64,000 nt of DNA from Sphingopyxis macrogoltabida (GCF_001314325.1 NZ_CP009429.1:4216501-4280500), one strand, 5' to 3'. Shown: positions 23,968-33,006, counted from the first letter of the stretch. The notes: generated by a model from the letters alone, not told the origin. Numbers and translations are program-made.

Positions 23968-24397
23968 ACTCAGGCCCTTCCTCGTCTGGCCACCACTCGT
24001 CGCCAGCGCCGCGCTTCCCCGGCTCTGGCGCCGCGCGCGCGCCGCGCTGGCCCGGCTCATCGCGTTCGCCAGCGGCGGGCTCGGGCAGCACCGGCGCCTC
24101 GTCGAAGCCGATCCGAATGAAGGCGCCGAAGTCGTCGGCCCCCTGAAAGATCGCCGTCACTTCGCCGCGCGTCATCATCATGCCAATGAACGGCGCGCGC
24201 TCGGCCGGGACATAGCCCATCTGCACGCCCTCGGCCGTGTGGACCGCTATAGCGTTCGGGTCGGCCGGGTTCTTCGGCTCGCGGCGCAGTTCGACCGGAT
24301 CGCCCGGCCTCTGTAGGTCGACGGCGAAGCGGCGGCTCACGCCGCGCGCGTTCGGGAATTGGACGCCGACGATCGGCAGGGTGATTTGCGACGGCAT
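23957..24397 (-). CDS. HIRAN-domain protein
   Basis: A 146-residue protein with a HIRAN domain over about residues 3-105: ITLPIVGVQFPNARG at the start, VELRREPKNPADPNAIAV in the middle, and GYVPAERAPFIGMMM near the end. HIRAN domains bind DNA ends, as in HLTF, and occur alone in phages and bacteria. The C-terminus is a charged tail rich in Glu/Pro. ATG 24397 is chosen because the domain begins there; the open frame to 24613 has a different composition. It lies near tRNAs and an att-like scar, so it may be mobile-element cargo. Confidence 0.8.
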   Translation of the reverse strand: MPSQITLPIVGVQFPNARGVSRRFAVDLQRPGDPVELRREPKNPADPNAIAVHTAEGVQMGYVPAERAPFIGMMMTRGEVTAIFQGADDFGAFIRIGFDEAPVLPEPAAGERDEPGQRGARAAPEPGKRGAGDEWWPDEEGPEFGA

Positions 24398-24821
24398 CCC
24401 CGCAACATAATTTGCCGCGCGCGTTTCGCAATTGCACGCGCAACCCAGCGGAACTCCGTGGAACGAACGGACCGTGAATAGTGCGAAATAGGAGAGATTT
24501 GCGCCGGGTGTCGGTGGATTTGCAGTCCGCTGCGTCACCACTCCGCCATCGGGCCTCAAAGCGCAGAAATGCGTGGAGACAGCGCCCCTAGCCGTTTCAC
24601 TTCGCGACTGCAATCCGATTGTTGGGCAAATCGGCGGCAGTTCCGCGCTTCCTATCGAACCGACGCATTCGCGGAAGGGCGATGCGGGCTTGGCGGCACC
24701 CCCATTGCCAGCTATGCGGCGTCAGCATGGGGATGCACCTGTATTACTATTGCAATACAGCACCGCTTCGGTTAGAGCTTCCCCGTAAGGATAAGACCCT
24801 TAGGAATCGGAAAACAGGCTG
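24398..24821. other. Non-coding gap between HIRAN gene and pcm
   Basis: No convincing gene is present. On the minus strand it holds the tRNA-Cys fragment at 24516-24555. The right part, upstream of pcm, is more AT-rich (TATTACTATTGCAATACAG at about 24740-24758) and must contain the pcm promoter, but no clear -35/-10 pair can be fixed. Confidence 0.6.
24516..24555 (-). pseudogene. tRNA-Cys (GCA) 5' fragment
   Basis: Read on the minus strand, this starts GGCCCGATGGCGGAGTGG, continues through a tRNA-Cys D-arm, and has an anticodon arm with loop CTGCAAA (anticodon GCA). The match to a normal tRNA-Cys continues weakly to the T-loop and then stops. The 3' strand of the acceptor and the CCA are missing, so it cannot form a working tRNA. 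The lost part is on the phage side. Confidence 0.65.
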
Positions 24822-25484
24822 ATGGCGACCCAATATAGCGAGATAAGCGCGGCCGACATGCGCGCGGCGATGATCGACAGCCAACTGCGTCCCAACGACG
24901 TCATCGATCCTGCCGTCATCGGCGCGATGGCCGAGGCGCCGCGCGAGGCCTATGTGCCCGCGGCGCTCGCGGGCGTCGCCTATATGGACCGCGCGATCGC
25001 GCTGGGTCAGGGCCGGGTAATCAATCCGCCGCTCGTCACCGGCCGCCTGCTCGCCGCCGCGGCGATCCGGCCGGGATCGCGCGTGCTGCTGGTCGGCAGC
25101 GCCACCGGTTATACCGCCGCGCTGCTCGCGTTGATGGATGCCGAGGTCCATGCCGTCGAGGAAGCAGCCGAGTTGATGGCAACCGCGCAGGCCACCGCCA
25201 CCGACGACAATATCCGCTGGACGCAAGGCCCGCTGAATGCCGGTGCGCCCGACGCCGCGCCGTTCGACCGCATCATCGTCGAAGGCGCGATCGAGACGCT
25301 GCCCGAGGCACTCGCCGCGCAGCTTGCCGAGGGCGGGCGACTGGTCGCGGCGCGCCGCGAGGGTGCGGTGACCCGGCTCGTCCAGGGCGTCAAGACCGGC
25401 GGGACGATCGCCCTGCGCAGCTTCGCCGATATGGATGTCGCGCCGCTGCCCGGCTTTGCCGCCCCGGCGGGATTTCGCTTCTAA
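24822..25484 (+). CDS. pcm: Protein-L-isoaspartate O-methyltransferase
   Basis: A 220-residue class I SAM-dependent methyltransferase of the PCMT family, which repairs isoaspartyl residues in aged proteins. The N-terminal MIDSQLRPNDVIDPAVIGAM and REAYVP motifs are typical of the alphaproteobacterial branch. The SAM loop appears as VLLVGSATGYTAALLA (normally V-x-E-I-G-x-G-S/T-G-Y). tolC follows 34 bases later, as in many sphingomonads. Confidence 0.85.
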   Translation: MATQYSEISAADMRAAMIDSQLRPNDVIDPAVIGAMAEAPREAYVPAALAGVAYMDRAIALGQGRVINPPLVTGRLLAAAAIRPGSRVLLVGSATGYTAALLALMDAEVHAVEEAAELMATAQATATDDNIRWTQGPLNAGAPDAAPFDRIIVEGAIETLPEALAAQLAEGGRLVAARREGAVTRLVQGVKTGGTIALRSFADMDVAPLPGFAAPAGFRF

Positions 25485-25518
25485 ACGCCCCTCCCTCTTG
25501 CTTCAGGCGACGACCATA

Positions 25519-27012
25519 ATGCACGATATCCAGATCAGACCGCCAATCCGCCGCGCGCGGCTGTTCGGCGGGCTGGCGTTCGGCGCGCTGATGCTGGCAT
25601 CGCAGGCGCAGGCCGAAACGCTGCAGGGGGCGCTCGCCAAAGCCTATGAGAACAACCCGACGCTGACCGCGGCGCGCGCCGGACAGCGTGCGAACGACGA
25701 AAATGTCCCGATCCAGAAAAGCTATGGCCTGCCGAGCCTCGGCGGCCAGGTCGATTATCAGGAAAATATCGTCGTCCCGGGCAACAGCTTCACCTCGCCC
25801 GGCCGGGTGCTGAGCGCGACGGGGCAGTTTTCGGTCCCCATCTATCAGGGCGGCGCGGTGCGCAACGCCGTGAAGGCAGCAAAATTCCGCGTCGAAGCGG
25901 GCCAGGCCGACCTCCGCGCGACCGAGGCGAGCATTTTCTCGCAGGTTGTCGGCGCCTATATGGACGTGATCCGCGATCAGGCGATCGTCCAGCTCAACCA
26001 GAAGAATGTCTCGGTTCTGCGGACCAATTTGCAGGCGACGAGCGACCGCTTCGAGATCGGCGACCTCACCCGCACCGACGTCGCCCAGTCGGAAGCGCGG
26101 CTGGCGCTCGCCGAGGGCGATTTGCGCACCGCCGAGGCGAACCTGATCGCCAGCCGCGAATCCTACATCCGGCTCGTCGGCGACGCGCCGGTCGATCTCG
26201 AGAGCCCGCCGACGCTGCCGAACCTGCCGGCGAGCGCCGAGGATGCGGTGGCGATCGCGCTCAGCAGCAATCCTGACATCGAAGCGGCGAACCAGATCGT
26301 CAATGCGAATCGCGCCGACATCGGCGTTGCTCGTGCTTCACGGATGCCCAAGCTGTCGGGCACGGTCGGCGGCGGCTACAGCGACTATCTCGGTTCGCTG
26401 CGCGGCACCGACCAGACCGGCGCGCGTTTCGCCCAGACGACGACGAGCGCGCAGGCCGGCCTGTCGCTGACCGTGCCGATTTTCCAGGGCGGCCGCCCCG
26501 CGGCGCAGGTCCGTCAGGCGCAGTCGCGGACCAGCCAGGCGATCGAAAATTATGTCGAGACCGAACGCGGCGTGATCGCGCAGACGCGCGGCGCCTATGC
26601 CGCGTGGCAGGCGAACGAGCGAATCATCGCGGCGACGCAGCAGGCGGTCGGCGCCAATGCGCTGTCGCTCGAGGGTGTGCGCGCCGAAAACAGCGTCGGG
26701 ACGCGCTCGATCCTCGACATTTTGAACGCCGAACAGGAATATCTGAACACCCAGGTCCAGCTCGTGTCGGCGCGGCGCAACAGCTATGTCGCTGCTTTCT
26801 CGGTGCTCGCGGCGATGGGCAAGGCCGAGGCGCGCGACCTCGGGATCGAGGGCGGCGCGCTTTACGATCCGGCGGTCAACTACGAGCGCGTGCGCGGCAA
26901 GATCTTCGACTGGGACGACGATCCGAAGCCGCAACAGCAATCGACCGACACGCGCAATATCCCCGCTGCCAATGCCGATGTTCCCGCCGGCGAACCGCTG
27001 CCCGGACAATAG
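25519..27012 (+). CDS. tolC: TolC-family outer-membrane channel protein
   Basis: A 497-residue type I secretion/efflux outer-membrane protein. The signal peptide ends at about SQAQA-ET (residue 33). Two repeats of the TolC helical domain follow: ALAKAYENNPTLTAARAGQRA in the first and AVAIALSSNPDIEAANQIV in the second, with strand motifs FSVPIYQGGAVRNAV and LTVPIFQGGRPAAQV in equivalent places. ATG 25519 is chosen because the signal peptide starts there; the open frame extends upstream through pcm. The C-terminus is Pro/Asp-rich. Confidence 0.9.
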   Translation: MHDIQIRPPIRRARLFGGLAFGALMLASQAQAETLQGALAKAYENNPTLTAARAGQRANDENVPIQKSYGLPSLGGQVDYQENIVVPGNSFTSPGRVLSATGQFSVPIYQGGAVRNAVKAAKFRVEAGQADLRATEASIFSQVVGAYMDVIRDQAIVQLNQKNVSVLRTNLQATSDRFEIGDLTRTDVAQSEARLALAEGDLRTAEANLIASRESYIRLVGDAPVDLESPPTLPNLPASAEDAVAIALSSNPDIEAANQIVNANRADIGVARASRMPKLSGTVGGGYSDYLGSLRGTDQTGARFAQTTTSAQAGLSLTVPIFQGGRPAAQVRQAQSRTSQAIENYVETERGVIAQTRGAYAAWQANERIIAATQQAVGANALSLEGVRAENSVGTRSILDILNAEQEYLNTQVQLVSARRNSYVAAFSVLAAMGKAEARDLGIEGGALYDPAVNYERVRGKIFDWDDDPKPQQQSTDTRNIPAANADVPAGEPLPGQ

Positions 27013-27087
27013 GGCTTGGCAAGCGCCGCCCCTCGCCGGTATGATCATGGTTAATCGCCCTTGCCGGGCGGGCCGAAGGGGGATCTG

Positions 27088-27513
27088 ATGGGCGACATGT
27101 CGCGAGAGCCATCGATGGAAGATATCTTGTCGTCGATCCGGCGCGTTATCGCGCGCGACGAGGCGCCGGGCGCCGCCCGCGATGCGCAGGCGGTCCGCGT
27201 CGAGGATATCCTCGACCTTCAGGACGAAGACGTCGGCGGCGGCGATCCCGCGCCATCCACTGAGGAGCTGGTATCCGCGGCGAGTGCCGATGCTGCGCGC
27301 CAGTCGCTCGAGGCACTGAGCGCTGCCGTGACGCCCGATACCGCCGCGACCAATGCTCACGTTGCTCCCGTACCGGCCGCGCGTACGATGGAAGACGTTG
27401 TGCTCGACGCGCTGCGCCCGATGCTCAAAGACTGGCTCGACACCAACCTGCCGTCGCTGGTCGAAGCTATGGTAGCCAAGGAAATCAGCCGGATTACCGG
27501 CAAGCGGCTCTAA
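27088..27513 (+). CDS. popZ: PopZ-like polar organising protein (DUF2497)
   Basis: A 141-residue acidic protein with the two conserved ends of the PopZ/DUF2497 family. The N-terminal helix is SREPSMEDILSSIRRVIARDE, and the C-terminal helices are VVLDALRPMLKDWLDTNLPSLVEAMV followed by KEISRI. The middle is a Pro/Ala/Asp-rich spacer. In Caulobacter the protein forms a polar matrix that holds ParB and centromere. ATG 27088 has AAGGGGGAT upstream. It is convergent with nudC, with no gap. Confidence 0.85.
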   Translation: MGDMSREPSMEDILSSIRRVIARDEAPGAARDAQAVRVEDILDLQDEDVGGGDPAPSTEELVSAASADAARQSLEALSAAVTPDTAATNAHVAPVPAARTMEDVVLDALRPMLKDWLDTNLPSLVEAMVAKEISRITGKRL

Positions 27514-28383
27514 CTAGCCCACCCAATCTTCCAGCAGGTGCCGGGCGATCGCCAGCGATGGCGGCGCCGTGAACGGCGCGCCCATGTCTCCCGCCAGCGC
27601 AGCGCGGACTTCGGCGCGATCGACCCACATCGCCGCTTCGATCTCGGTCGTGTCGAGCGTCAGCGCCGGGTCGCGCGCGACCGCGCGACAGCCGATCATC
27701 AGCGACGACGGAAAGGGCCACGGCTGGCTCGCGACATAGGTCACCTCGGAAACGCGTATCCCGGCTTCCTCGAATAATTCGCGCGCGACGGCTTCCTCAA
27801 GCGATTCGCCGGGCTCGACAAAACCCGCGAGTGCCGAGAAGAAGCCCGCCGGAAAGCCGCCCTGCCGCCCGACGAGCACGCGCCCGTCGCATTCGGCGAG
27901 CATGATCACCACCGGATCGACGCGCGGAAAATGTTCGGCGCTGCAGGCATCGCACTTGCGGCCCCAGCCGCCACGGAACAAGTCGGTCGGGCTGCCGCAC
28001 ACAGCGCAGAAGCGATGCCGCGCGTGCCAGTCGACAAGGCTGCGGGCGCCACCATAAAGCGCCGCATCCTCGCCCGAGAGCAGCGGCAGGAGGCGCATGA
28101 CGGTGCGCGAACGCGCATCGATTCGCTGACTCGGCGCAGGCTCACGCACGAAATGCGGCACCCGGTCATCGTCGAGACCGAGCAGCAACAGCGCGCGATC
28201 ATCCGTGCGGTCGAGCGGCTCCCAACGGAGCCCGCCGCCATCGCCGGGCACGAAATCGATCCCGTCGAGCGCGAGGCAGCGCGCCCGCGGATCGGACGCC
28301 GCCGCCGCAAAGGCATCGGCATCGGTGCGCAACTGGTCGGCGCGGTCGAGCCGCGCGCCGGTGAAACCCAGCGGCAAAGTCAT
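27514..28383 (-). CDS. nudC: NAD(H) pyrophosphatase, Nudix family
   Basis: A 289-residue NudC-type enzyme that hydrolyses NADH to NMNH and AMP and can remove NAD caps from RNA. The zinc ribbon is C126-x2-C129 and C144-x2-C147. The Nudix box is at residues 187-209 (GFVEPGESLEEAVARELFEE core), followed by the SQPWPFPSS motif that marks the NADH-specific subgroup. The start overlaps the end of the serine hydrolase gene (ATGA). Confidence 0.92.
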   Translation of the reverse strand: MTLPLGFTGARLDRADQLRTDADAFAAAASDPRARCLALDGIDFVPGDGGGLRWEPLDRTDDRALLLLGLDDDRVPHFVREPAPSQRIDARSRTVMRLLPLLSGEDAALYGGARSLVDWHARHRFCAVCGSPTDLFRGGWGRKCDACSAEHFPRVDPVVIMLAECDGRVLVGRQGGFPAGFFSALAGFVEPGESLEEAVARELFEEAGIRVSEVTYVASQPWPFPSSLMIGCRAVARDPALTLDTTEIEAAMWVDRAEVRAALAGDMGAPFTAPPSLAIARHLLEDWVG

Positions 28384-29669
28384 CGGCCCGCGACGTCCTT
28401 GAAGAAGGTCTCGCCGAACTTGCCCTGGAAAGAAACGGCGTCGGGCGGCATGATCTGCGTATAACCGGCCGCCCGATAACCGAGCCCGCGGTGAACGAAG
28501 CCGATCGTCCCCGCCGCGCCGGCCCAGCCGAAAATCCCTTCGCCGCCCGGCGAGGTCGGCAGCGACACGCGGCCGCCCGCACCGAAACCTTCGCCGTCGA
28601 TGAAGCTGCCCTTGCGGTCGACGCTGTCGGAGATGAGGTTCGACATCGCGAGCCGCGCCGTTTCGGGTTGCATCACCCGCACCCCGCCCGTCTCGCCTTC
28701 CCCCAGCAGCATCGCGAGGAACCGGTCGTAATCGCGTGCGCTCGACACCAGTCCGCCGCCGCCGAACGGATAGGGCGGCGGATCGAGATAGATCGAATTC
28801 GCCGCCGGATCGAACGGGATCAGCGCGCCGCCGAACGGGGCATAATTGCTCGTGAAACGCGAAACGTCCTGCGCGCCGACCATGAAGCCCGTGCTGGCCA
28901 TGCCGAGCGGATCGAACAGCCGCGCCTTGAGGAAGGCGTCGAAGGCCTGCCCCGATACGACCTCGATGACGCGGCCCATCAGGTCGAGGCCGATCGAATA
29001 GCTCCATTTGGTGCCGGGCTCATAGACCAGCGGCAGCGCCGCGAGCCGGTCGGCCATCGCGGCGAGGCTCGGCGCAGGCTTCACGTCGGCAAAGCCCGGG
29101 ATCGGCAGGCGGCTGGCCTGCCCGCCGACGATGCCGGCATCGTCATAGGCCTTTTTGATCGGCCCCTTCTGGATGATGTTATAGCCGAGCCCCGCGGTGT
29201 GGGTGAGCAACTGGCGCACCGTGATCGGGCCCTTCGCCGGGCGCACATCGGTGATCGAGCCATCGGGCGTGTTCTGCACATTCATCTTAGCGAACAAAGG
29301 CAGGAAATCGGCAATCGGCTGGTCGAGCGTCATCTTGCCATCCTCGATCAGCAGCATCGCGGCGATGCCGGTGACCGGCTTGGTCATCGAATAGAGCCGC
29401 CAGAGCGTGTCGGGGCCGACCGGGGTCGGCGCATCGTTCGATTGCACCCCGGCGCCGAAAAACACCGGCGCCTCCTGCCCCTTGCCGATCGCTGCGAGCG
29501 TGCCGACGAGTTCGCGGCGGTCGACGAAGCCTTTGATGAAGCTGTAGGTTCCGGGGTAAAGCTGCTCGCCGCCCGCCTTCCACGCGAAGGCATTGCGCGG
29601 CAGCAGCGCCGTCGCCCCGGCGGCGGCAAATCCGCCGAGCAGCGCGCGCCGCGAAACCATCATGTTCAT
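28380..29669 (-). CDS. Tat-exported serine hydrolase, beta-lactamase class C fold
   Basis: A 429-residue protein with a twin-arginine-like signal (MVSRRALLGGFAAAGATALL). The serine hydrolase motif S94-x-x-K97 sits in LYSMTKPVTG and a YSI motif near residue 227 (KWSYSIGLDLMG) takes the place of the usual Y-x-N; a C-terminal GWAGAAGT loop may be the third element. Members are esterases, D-aminopeptidases or carboxypeptidases, and the substrate cannot be told here. It overlaps both nudC and mutY by 4 bases. Confidence 0.85.
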   Translation of the reverse strand: MNMMVSRRALLGGFAAAGATALLPRNAFAWKAGGEQLYPGTYSFIKGFVDRRELVGTLAAIGKGQEAPVFFGAGVQSNDAPTPVGPDTLWRLYSMTKPVTGIAAMLLIEDGKMTLDQPIADFLPLFAKMNVQNTPDGSITDVRPAKGPITVRQLLTHTAGLGYNIIQKGPIKKAYDDAGIVGGQASRLPIPGFADVKPAPSLAAMADRLAALPLVYEPGTKWSYSIGLDLMGRVIEVVSGQAFDAFLKARLFDPLGMASTGFMVGAQDVSRFTSNYAPFGGALIPFDPAANSIYLDPPPYPFGGGGLVSSARDYDRFLAMLLGEGETGGVRVMQPETARLAMSNLISDSVDRKGSFIDGEGFGAGGRVSLPTSPGGEGIFGWAGAAGTIGFVHRGLGYRAAGYTQIMPPDAVSFQGKFGETFFKDVAGR

Positions 29670-30742
29670 GCATCTCTCTCCCGCATCTTGCCGACCAGCT
29701 TGCGATAGAGCGTCGGCAAACCCGCCGCGTCAAGGTCCGAGATCGGCCACCATTCGCCTTCCGCTGCGGCATCCCGGGCTTCCGGAGGTCCTTCGGGAGG
29801 CGCTTCGCGGCGGATGAGGGTCAGCGTCAGGTCGAAATGGGTGAAACCATGATCGACGCTGGCGATTCCCGACTCGCCCGTGCGCCTATCGGTCCATTCG
29901 CCGCCCGGGAGCGCACGCATCCCGCCGAGCATGCCCTTGCCCGGCCGGCGGACCAGCCAGAGCCGGCCGTCCTGCTCGATCCACCACGCGACCCCATGCC
30001 GGTGCGGCTTGGCCTTTTTGGGCGGCTTGACCGGTATCCGCTCGATATCGGCGCGTCCGCGCGCCCGGCAATCGCCCATCACCGGGCAGATCGCACAAGC
30101 GGGCGCACGCGGGGTGCAGACGGTCGCACCAAGGTCCATCAGCGCCTGTGCGAAATCGCCCGGACGATCTTCGGGCACCAGCGGCGCCAGCGCGGCACGA
30201 ATCTCGCGCTTCGCCAGCGGCAGCGGGGTTGTGATCAGCCGGTGGCGTGCGAGCACGCGTTCGATATTGGCGTCGATCACGACCGCCGGACGGCCGAAAG
30301 CGATCGCCGCGACCGACGCCGCGGTATAATCGCCGATACCCGGCAAGGCACGCAGCCCCGCCTCGCTGTCGGGAAAATGCCCGCCATGCGCTGCGACCAC
30401 CGTCCGCGCGCAAGCGAGCAGGTTGCGCGCGCGGGCATAATAGCCGAGTCCCGCCCACGCCGCCATGACGTCGGCGTCATCGGCCGCAGCAAGATCGGCG
30501 ACCGTCGGCCAGCGCGCGGTGAATTTCAGGAAATAGCCGGTAACCGCTGCAACGGTCGTCTGCTGGAGCATGATTTCGGCAAGCCAGACGCGGTACGGAT
30601 CGGGGACGGTGCGGTCGCCGGGGCCGATCCGCCAGGGAAGGTCGCGTGCCGCGCGGTCGTACCAGTTCAGGATGCGTCCCGCGAAATCGCCGGCCGTCGC
30701 GCCAATCGGGTCGTCGATATGGTCGGATGTCTGGACGCTCAC
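29666..30742 (-). CDS. mutY: Adenine DNA glycosylase MutY
   Basis: A 358-residue base-excision repair enzyme that removes A opposite 8-oxoG. The catalytic Glu is at residue 56 in the LAEIMLQQTTV motif. The helix-hairpin-helix is about 131-145 (LPGIGDYTAASV). The catalytic Asp is D157 in VIDANIERVLAR. The [4Fe-4S] ligands are C209, C216, C219 and C225. A C-terminal Nudix-like 8-oxoG reader domain follows. The start is GTG at 30742. Confidence 0.93.
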   Translation of the reverse strand: MSVQTSDHIDDPIGATAGDFAGRILNWYDRAARDLPWRIGPGDRTVPDPYRVWLAEIMLQQTTVAAVTGYFLKFTARWPTVADLAAADDADVMAAWAGLGYYARARNLLACARTVVAAHGGHFPDSEAGLRALPGIGDYTAASVAAIAFGRPAVVIDANIERVLARHRLITTPLPLAKREIRAALAPLVPEDRPGDFAQALMDLGATVCTPRAPACAICPVMGDCRARGRADIERIPVKPPKKAKPHRHGVAWWIEQDGRLWLVRRPGKGMLGGMRALPGGEWTDRRTGESGIASVDHGFTHFDLTLTLIRREAPPEGPPEARDAAAEGEWWPISDLDAAGLPTLYRKLVGKMRERDA

Positions 30743-30768
30743 CCCCCGCCTATGGCATGGCGCATGCG

Positions 30769-31341
30769 ATGACGAAAGACACGGGAGACGGGCCGCCCGC
30801 CAAAAAGGCGAAGGCGAAAGCGGGCGGCAAAAAGCCCAAGGCCAGCGCGCGCGCCTATGAACGCCCGCGCGGCGGCGAAGCGCGGTCGATCGCCGACCTC
30901 GTTCCCGAAATCGGCCGCACCGCCTTTCGCAAGTTCGGTTTCATCCAGTCGTCGGTGGTCAGCCGCTGGCGCGAGATCGTCGGCGACCGGCTCGCCGACG
31001 TCACCCAGCCCGCGATGATCCGCTTTCCGGCCGGCCAGAAGGCGGGCGGCACGCTGCACCTCACGATCAGCGGCGCGCACGCCCCGATGCTCCAGCATGT
31101 CGCGCCCGACATCATCGGCGCGGTCAACCGCTTCTTCGGCTATGCCGCGATTGCCACTGTCCGCATGACGCACGGGCAGGTGACACCGGCGCCGCCCGTT
31201 CAGCCTCCGGCAATGCTGAAACCCGTACCCGCCGAACTGGGGGACAGTCTTCGCGACATCGGCGACCCGGAGCTCAGGACCGTGCTCGAACGCATGGCGG
31301 CCGGGCTGGCGACGGCACCGAAGCTTCCCCGCATCAGTTAG
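30769..31341 (+). CDS. DciA-like protein (DUF721)
   Basis: A 190-residue protein. Residues about 1-40 are a Lys/Ala-rich disordered arm. The DUF721/DciA domain follows (RSIADLVPEIGRTAFRKFG, VVSRWREIVGDRLADVTQP, GTLHLTISGAHAPMLQ). DciA loads the replicative helicase in bacteria without DnaC/DnaI; alphaproteobacterial members are more divergent. An in-frame ATG at 30757 is also possible. It diverges from mutY and precedes two DsbA-like genes. Confidence 0.8.
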   Translation: MTKDTGDGPPAKKAKAKAGGKKPKASARAYERPRGGEARSIADLVPEIGRTAFRKFGFIQSSVVSRWREIVGDRLADVTQPAMIRFPAGQKAGGTLHLTISGAHAPMLQHVAPDIIGAVNRFFGYAAIATVRMTHGQVTPAPPVQPPAMLKPVPAELGDSLRDIGDPELRTVLERMAAGLATAPKLPRIS

Positions 31342-31355
31342 AAAGACCCGCGACG

Positions 31356-32081
31356 ATGCCCGCTTACCGCTCCATCCTTTTCGGACGCCGCGCCGCGATC
31401 GGCGCCCTCGCCGCAGGCGCGCTGACGCTGATCGGCGCCGCCGCACCGGCCAAGCCCGCGGCGCCGCGCTGGTCGGCCAGTGTCGCGACCACCGACATCG
31501 GCTCGTTCAGCATCGGCAACCCGAAGGCGAAAGTCCGGCTGATCGAATATTTCAGCTATACGTGCAGCCATTGCGCCGACTTCGCGCGGCTGGGCTCGGT
31601 GCCGCTGAAGACGCTGTATGTCGACAAGGGGCTGGTGGTCTTCGAATATCGCAACCTCGTCCGCGACCCGGTCGACATGACCGCGGCGCTGCTCGCCCGC
31701 TGCGGCGGCGGCAAGGCATTTGCGGGCAACCATCAGGCGATTTTCGCGGCGCAAAAGGTCTGGCTCGCCAAGGTGCAGAAGGCCAGCGAGGCCGAAATGA
31801 AGAGCTGGTATCAGGGCGATCTCGGCGCGCGGGCGAAAAAGATCGCCGCCTTTACCGGGCTCGACGCGCTGATGCGCGCGCGCGGCTATACGGCGGCACA
31901 GCTCGATCGCTGCATGAACGACGGCGTTGCGCAGGCCGAACTCGAGGGCATGACCAATATCGCCTTTAACGGTGACCGGGTGAGAGGCACGCCGACCTTC
32001 TTCATCAATGGCCGCGAGGCCGGCACGACGACGTGGCCAGCGCTGAAAACGCCGCTCGACGCCGCGCTCAAGGGCTCCTAA
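31356..32081 (+). CDS. DsbA-family thioredoxin-fold protein 1
   Basis: A 241-residue periplasmic protein with an N-terminal signal (RRAAIGALAAGALTLIGAAA). The active site is C70-S-H-C73, unlike the CPHC of classical DsbA. The cis-proline loop is RGTPTFFI near residue 213. The helical insertion is typical of DsbG/ScsC-like members. It likely acts in periplasmic disulfide exchange. It starts 14 bases after dciA. Confidence 0.85.
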   Translation: MPAYRSILFGRRAAIGALAAGALTLIGAAAPAKPAAPRWSASVATTDIGSFSIGNPKAKVRLIEYFSYTCSHCADFARLGSVPLKTLYVDKGLVVFEYRNLVRDPVDMTAALLARCGGGKAFAGNHQAIFAAQKVWLAKVQKASEAEMKSWYQGDLGARAKKIAAFTGLDALMRARGYTAAQLDRCMNDGVAQAELEGMTNIAFNGDRVRGTPTFFINGREAGTTTWPALKTPLDAALKGS

Positions 32082-32118
32082 AAGCCCGCCAAACCCTTTT
32101 CGTCCGGAGAGAAAACCC

Positions 32119-32862
32119 ATGACCCGCACGCTGCGTATCGCCATCCTGTCCTCGCTCGGCGCACTCGCGCTTGCCGGCTGCGGCGACAGCAAGACCGACC
32201 CCGCCAAGGAACAGGATGTCATCGCCAAGGTCGCGGCGCCCGCGAACAAGAGCTGGTCGCAGACGGTCGCCGTCTCGCCCGACGGCGGCTATGTGATGGG
32301 CAACCCCGACGCGCCGATCAAGATCGTCGAATTCGCGTCGATCACCTGTTCGCACTGCGCCGAATTCTCGAAGGAAAGCCACGAAGAGATCAAGCGCGAC
32401 TTCATCGATACCGGCCGCGTCAGCCTCGAACTTCGCAACTTCGTCCGCGATCCGCTCGACGCGTCGGCCGCCGCGATCATCCGCTGCGCGCCTGTCGACC
32501 GCTTCTACCCGCTGATCGAGAATACCTTCGCCTCGCAGGCCGAACTCTTCGCCGCGGCGCAGGCAAACCCGAAGGGCGGCGAGGAAGCGATGGCGCTGGC
32601 GCCCGCACAGCGTTTCCCCGCGCTCGCCAAGGCGTGGAAACTCGACACCTTCTTCCAGTCGCGCGGCGTGACCGCCGAACAGGTGAACGCCTGCCTCGGC
32701 AAGATCGAGAATATCTCGAAGCTCGAAGAAGGCACCAACGCGGCGATCGAGAAATATCAGGTGCAGGGCACCCCGACTTTCGTGATCAACGGGCAGGTCG
32801 CCGAGGGTGTAGCCACCTGGCCGCTGCTCCGCGACCGGCTGCGCACGATGGGCGCGCGCTGA
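32119..32862 (+). CDS. DsbA-family thioredoxin-fold lipoprotein 2
   Basis: A 247-residue paralogue of the previous gene. The signal ends in lipobox LAGC with Cys at residue 21, so this copy is membrane-anchored while its neighbour looks soluble. The active site is C77-S-H-C80, and the cis-Pro loop is QGTPTFVI. The gap to the first copy is 37 bases with a GGAGAG ribosome site. Confidence 0.87.
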   Translation: MTRTLRIAILSSLGALALAGCGDSKTDPAKEQDVIAKVAAPANKSWSQTVAVSPDGGYVMGNPDAPIKIVEFASITCSHCAEFSKESHEEIKRDFIDTGRVSLELRNFVRDPLDASAAAIIRCAPVDRFYPLIENTFASQAELFAAAQANPKGGEEAMALAPAQRFPALAKAWKLDTFFQSRGVTAEQVNACLGKIENISKLEEGTNAAIEKYQVQGTPTFVINGQVAEGVATWPLLRDRLRTMGAR

Positions 32863-33006
32863 TAACGGATCCTTCCGCCGCGTCCCGGCGGAGAGGATAT
32901 CTGCCCCTTGCGACTCCCCCGGCCACACGGCATGACGGGTCGCAGGGGGAAATGTGACATCAAGGTTGCAACAGCTCCGATTCGATAGCCTGCGCGGGAG
33001 CCCTCC

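Noticed and set aside
27279..27290. GAGTGCCGAT match to the phage motif core inside popZ
   Set aside because: Lies in a host coding region, lacks the TTTT lead and is not before a gene; a chance match of a short string.
32862..33006. Imperfect inverted repeat around TTGCGAC/GTCGCA before smc
   Set aside because: The arms pair only partly and no T-run follows; too weak to call.
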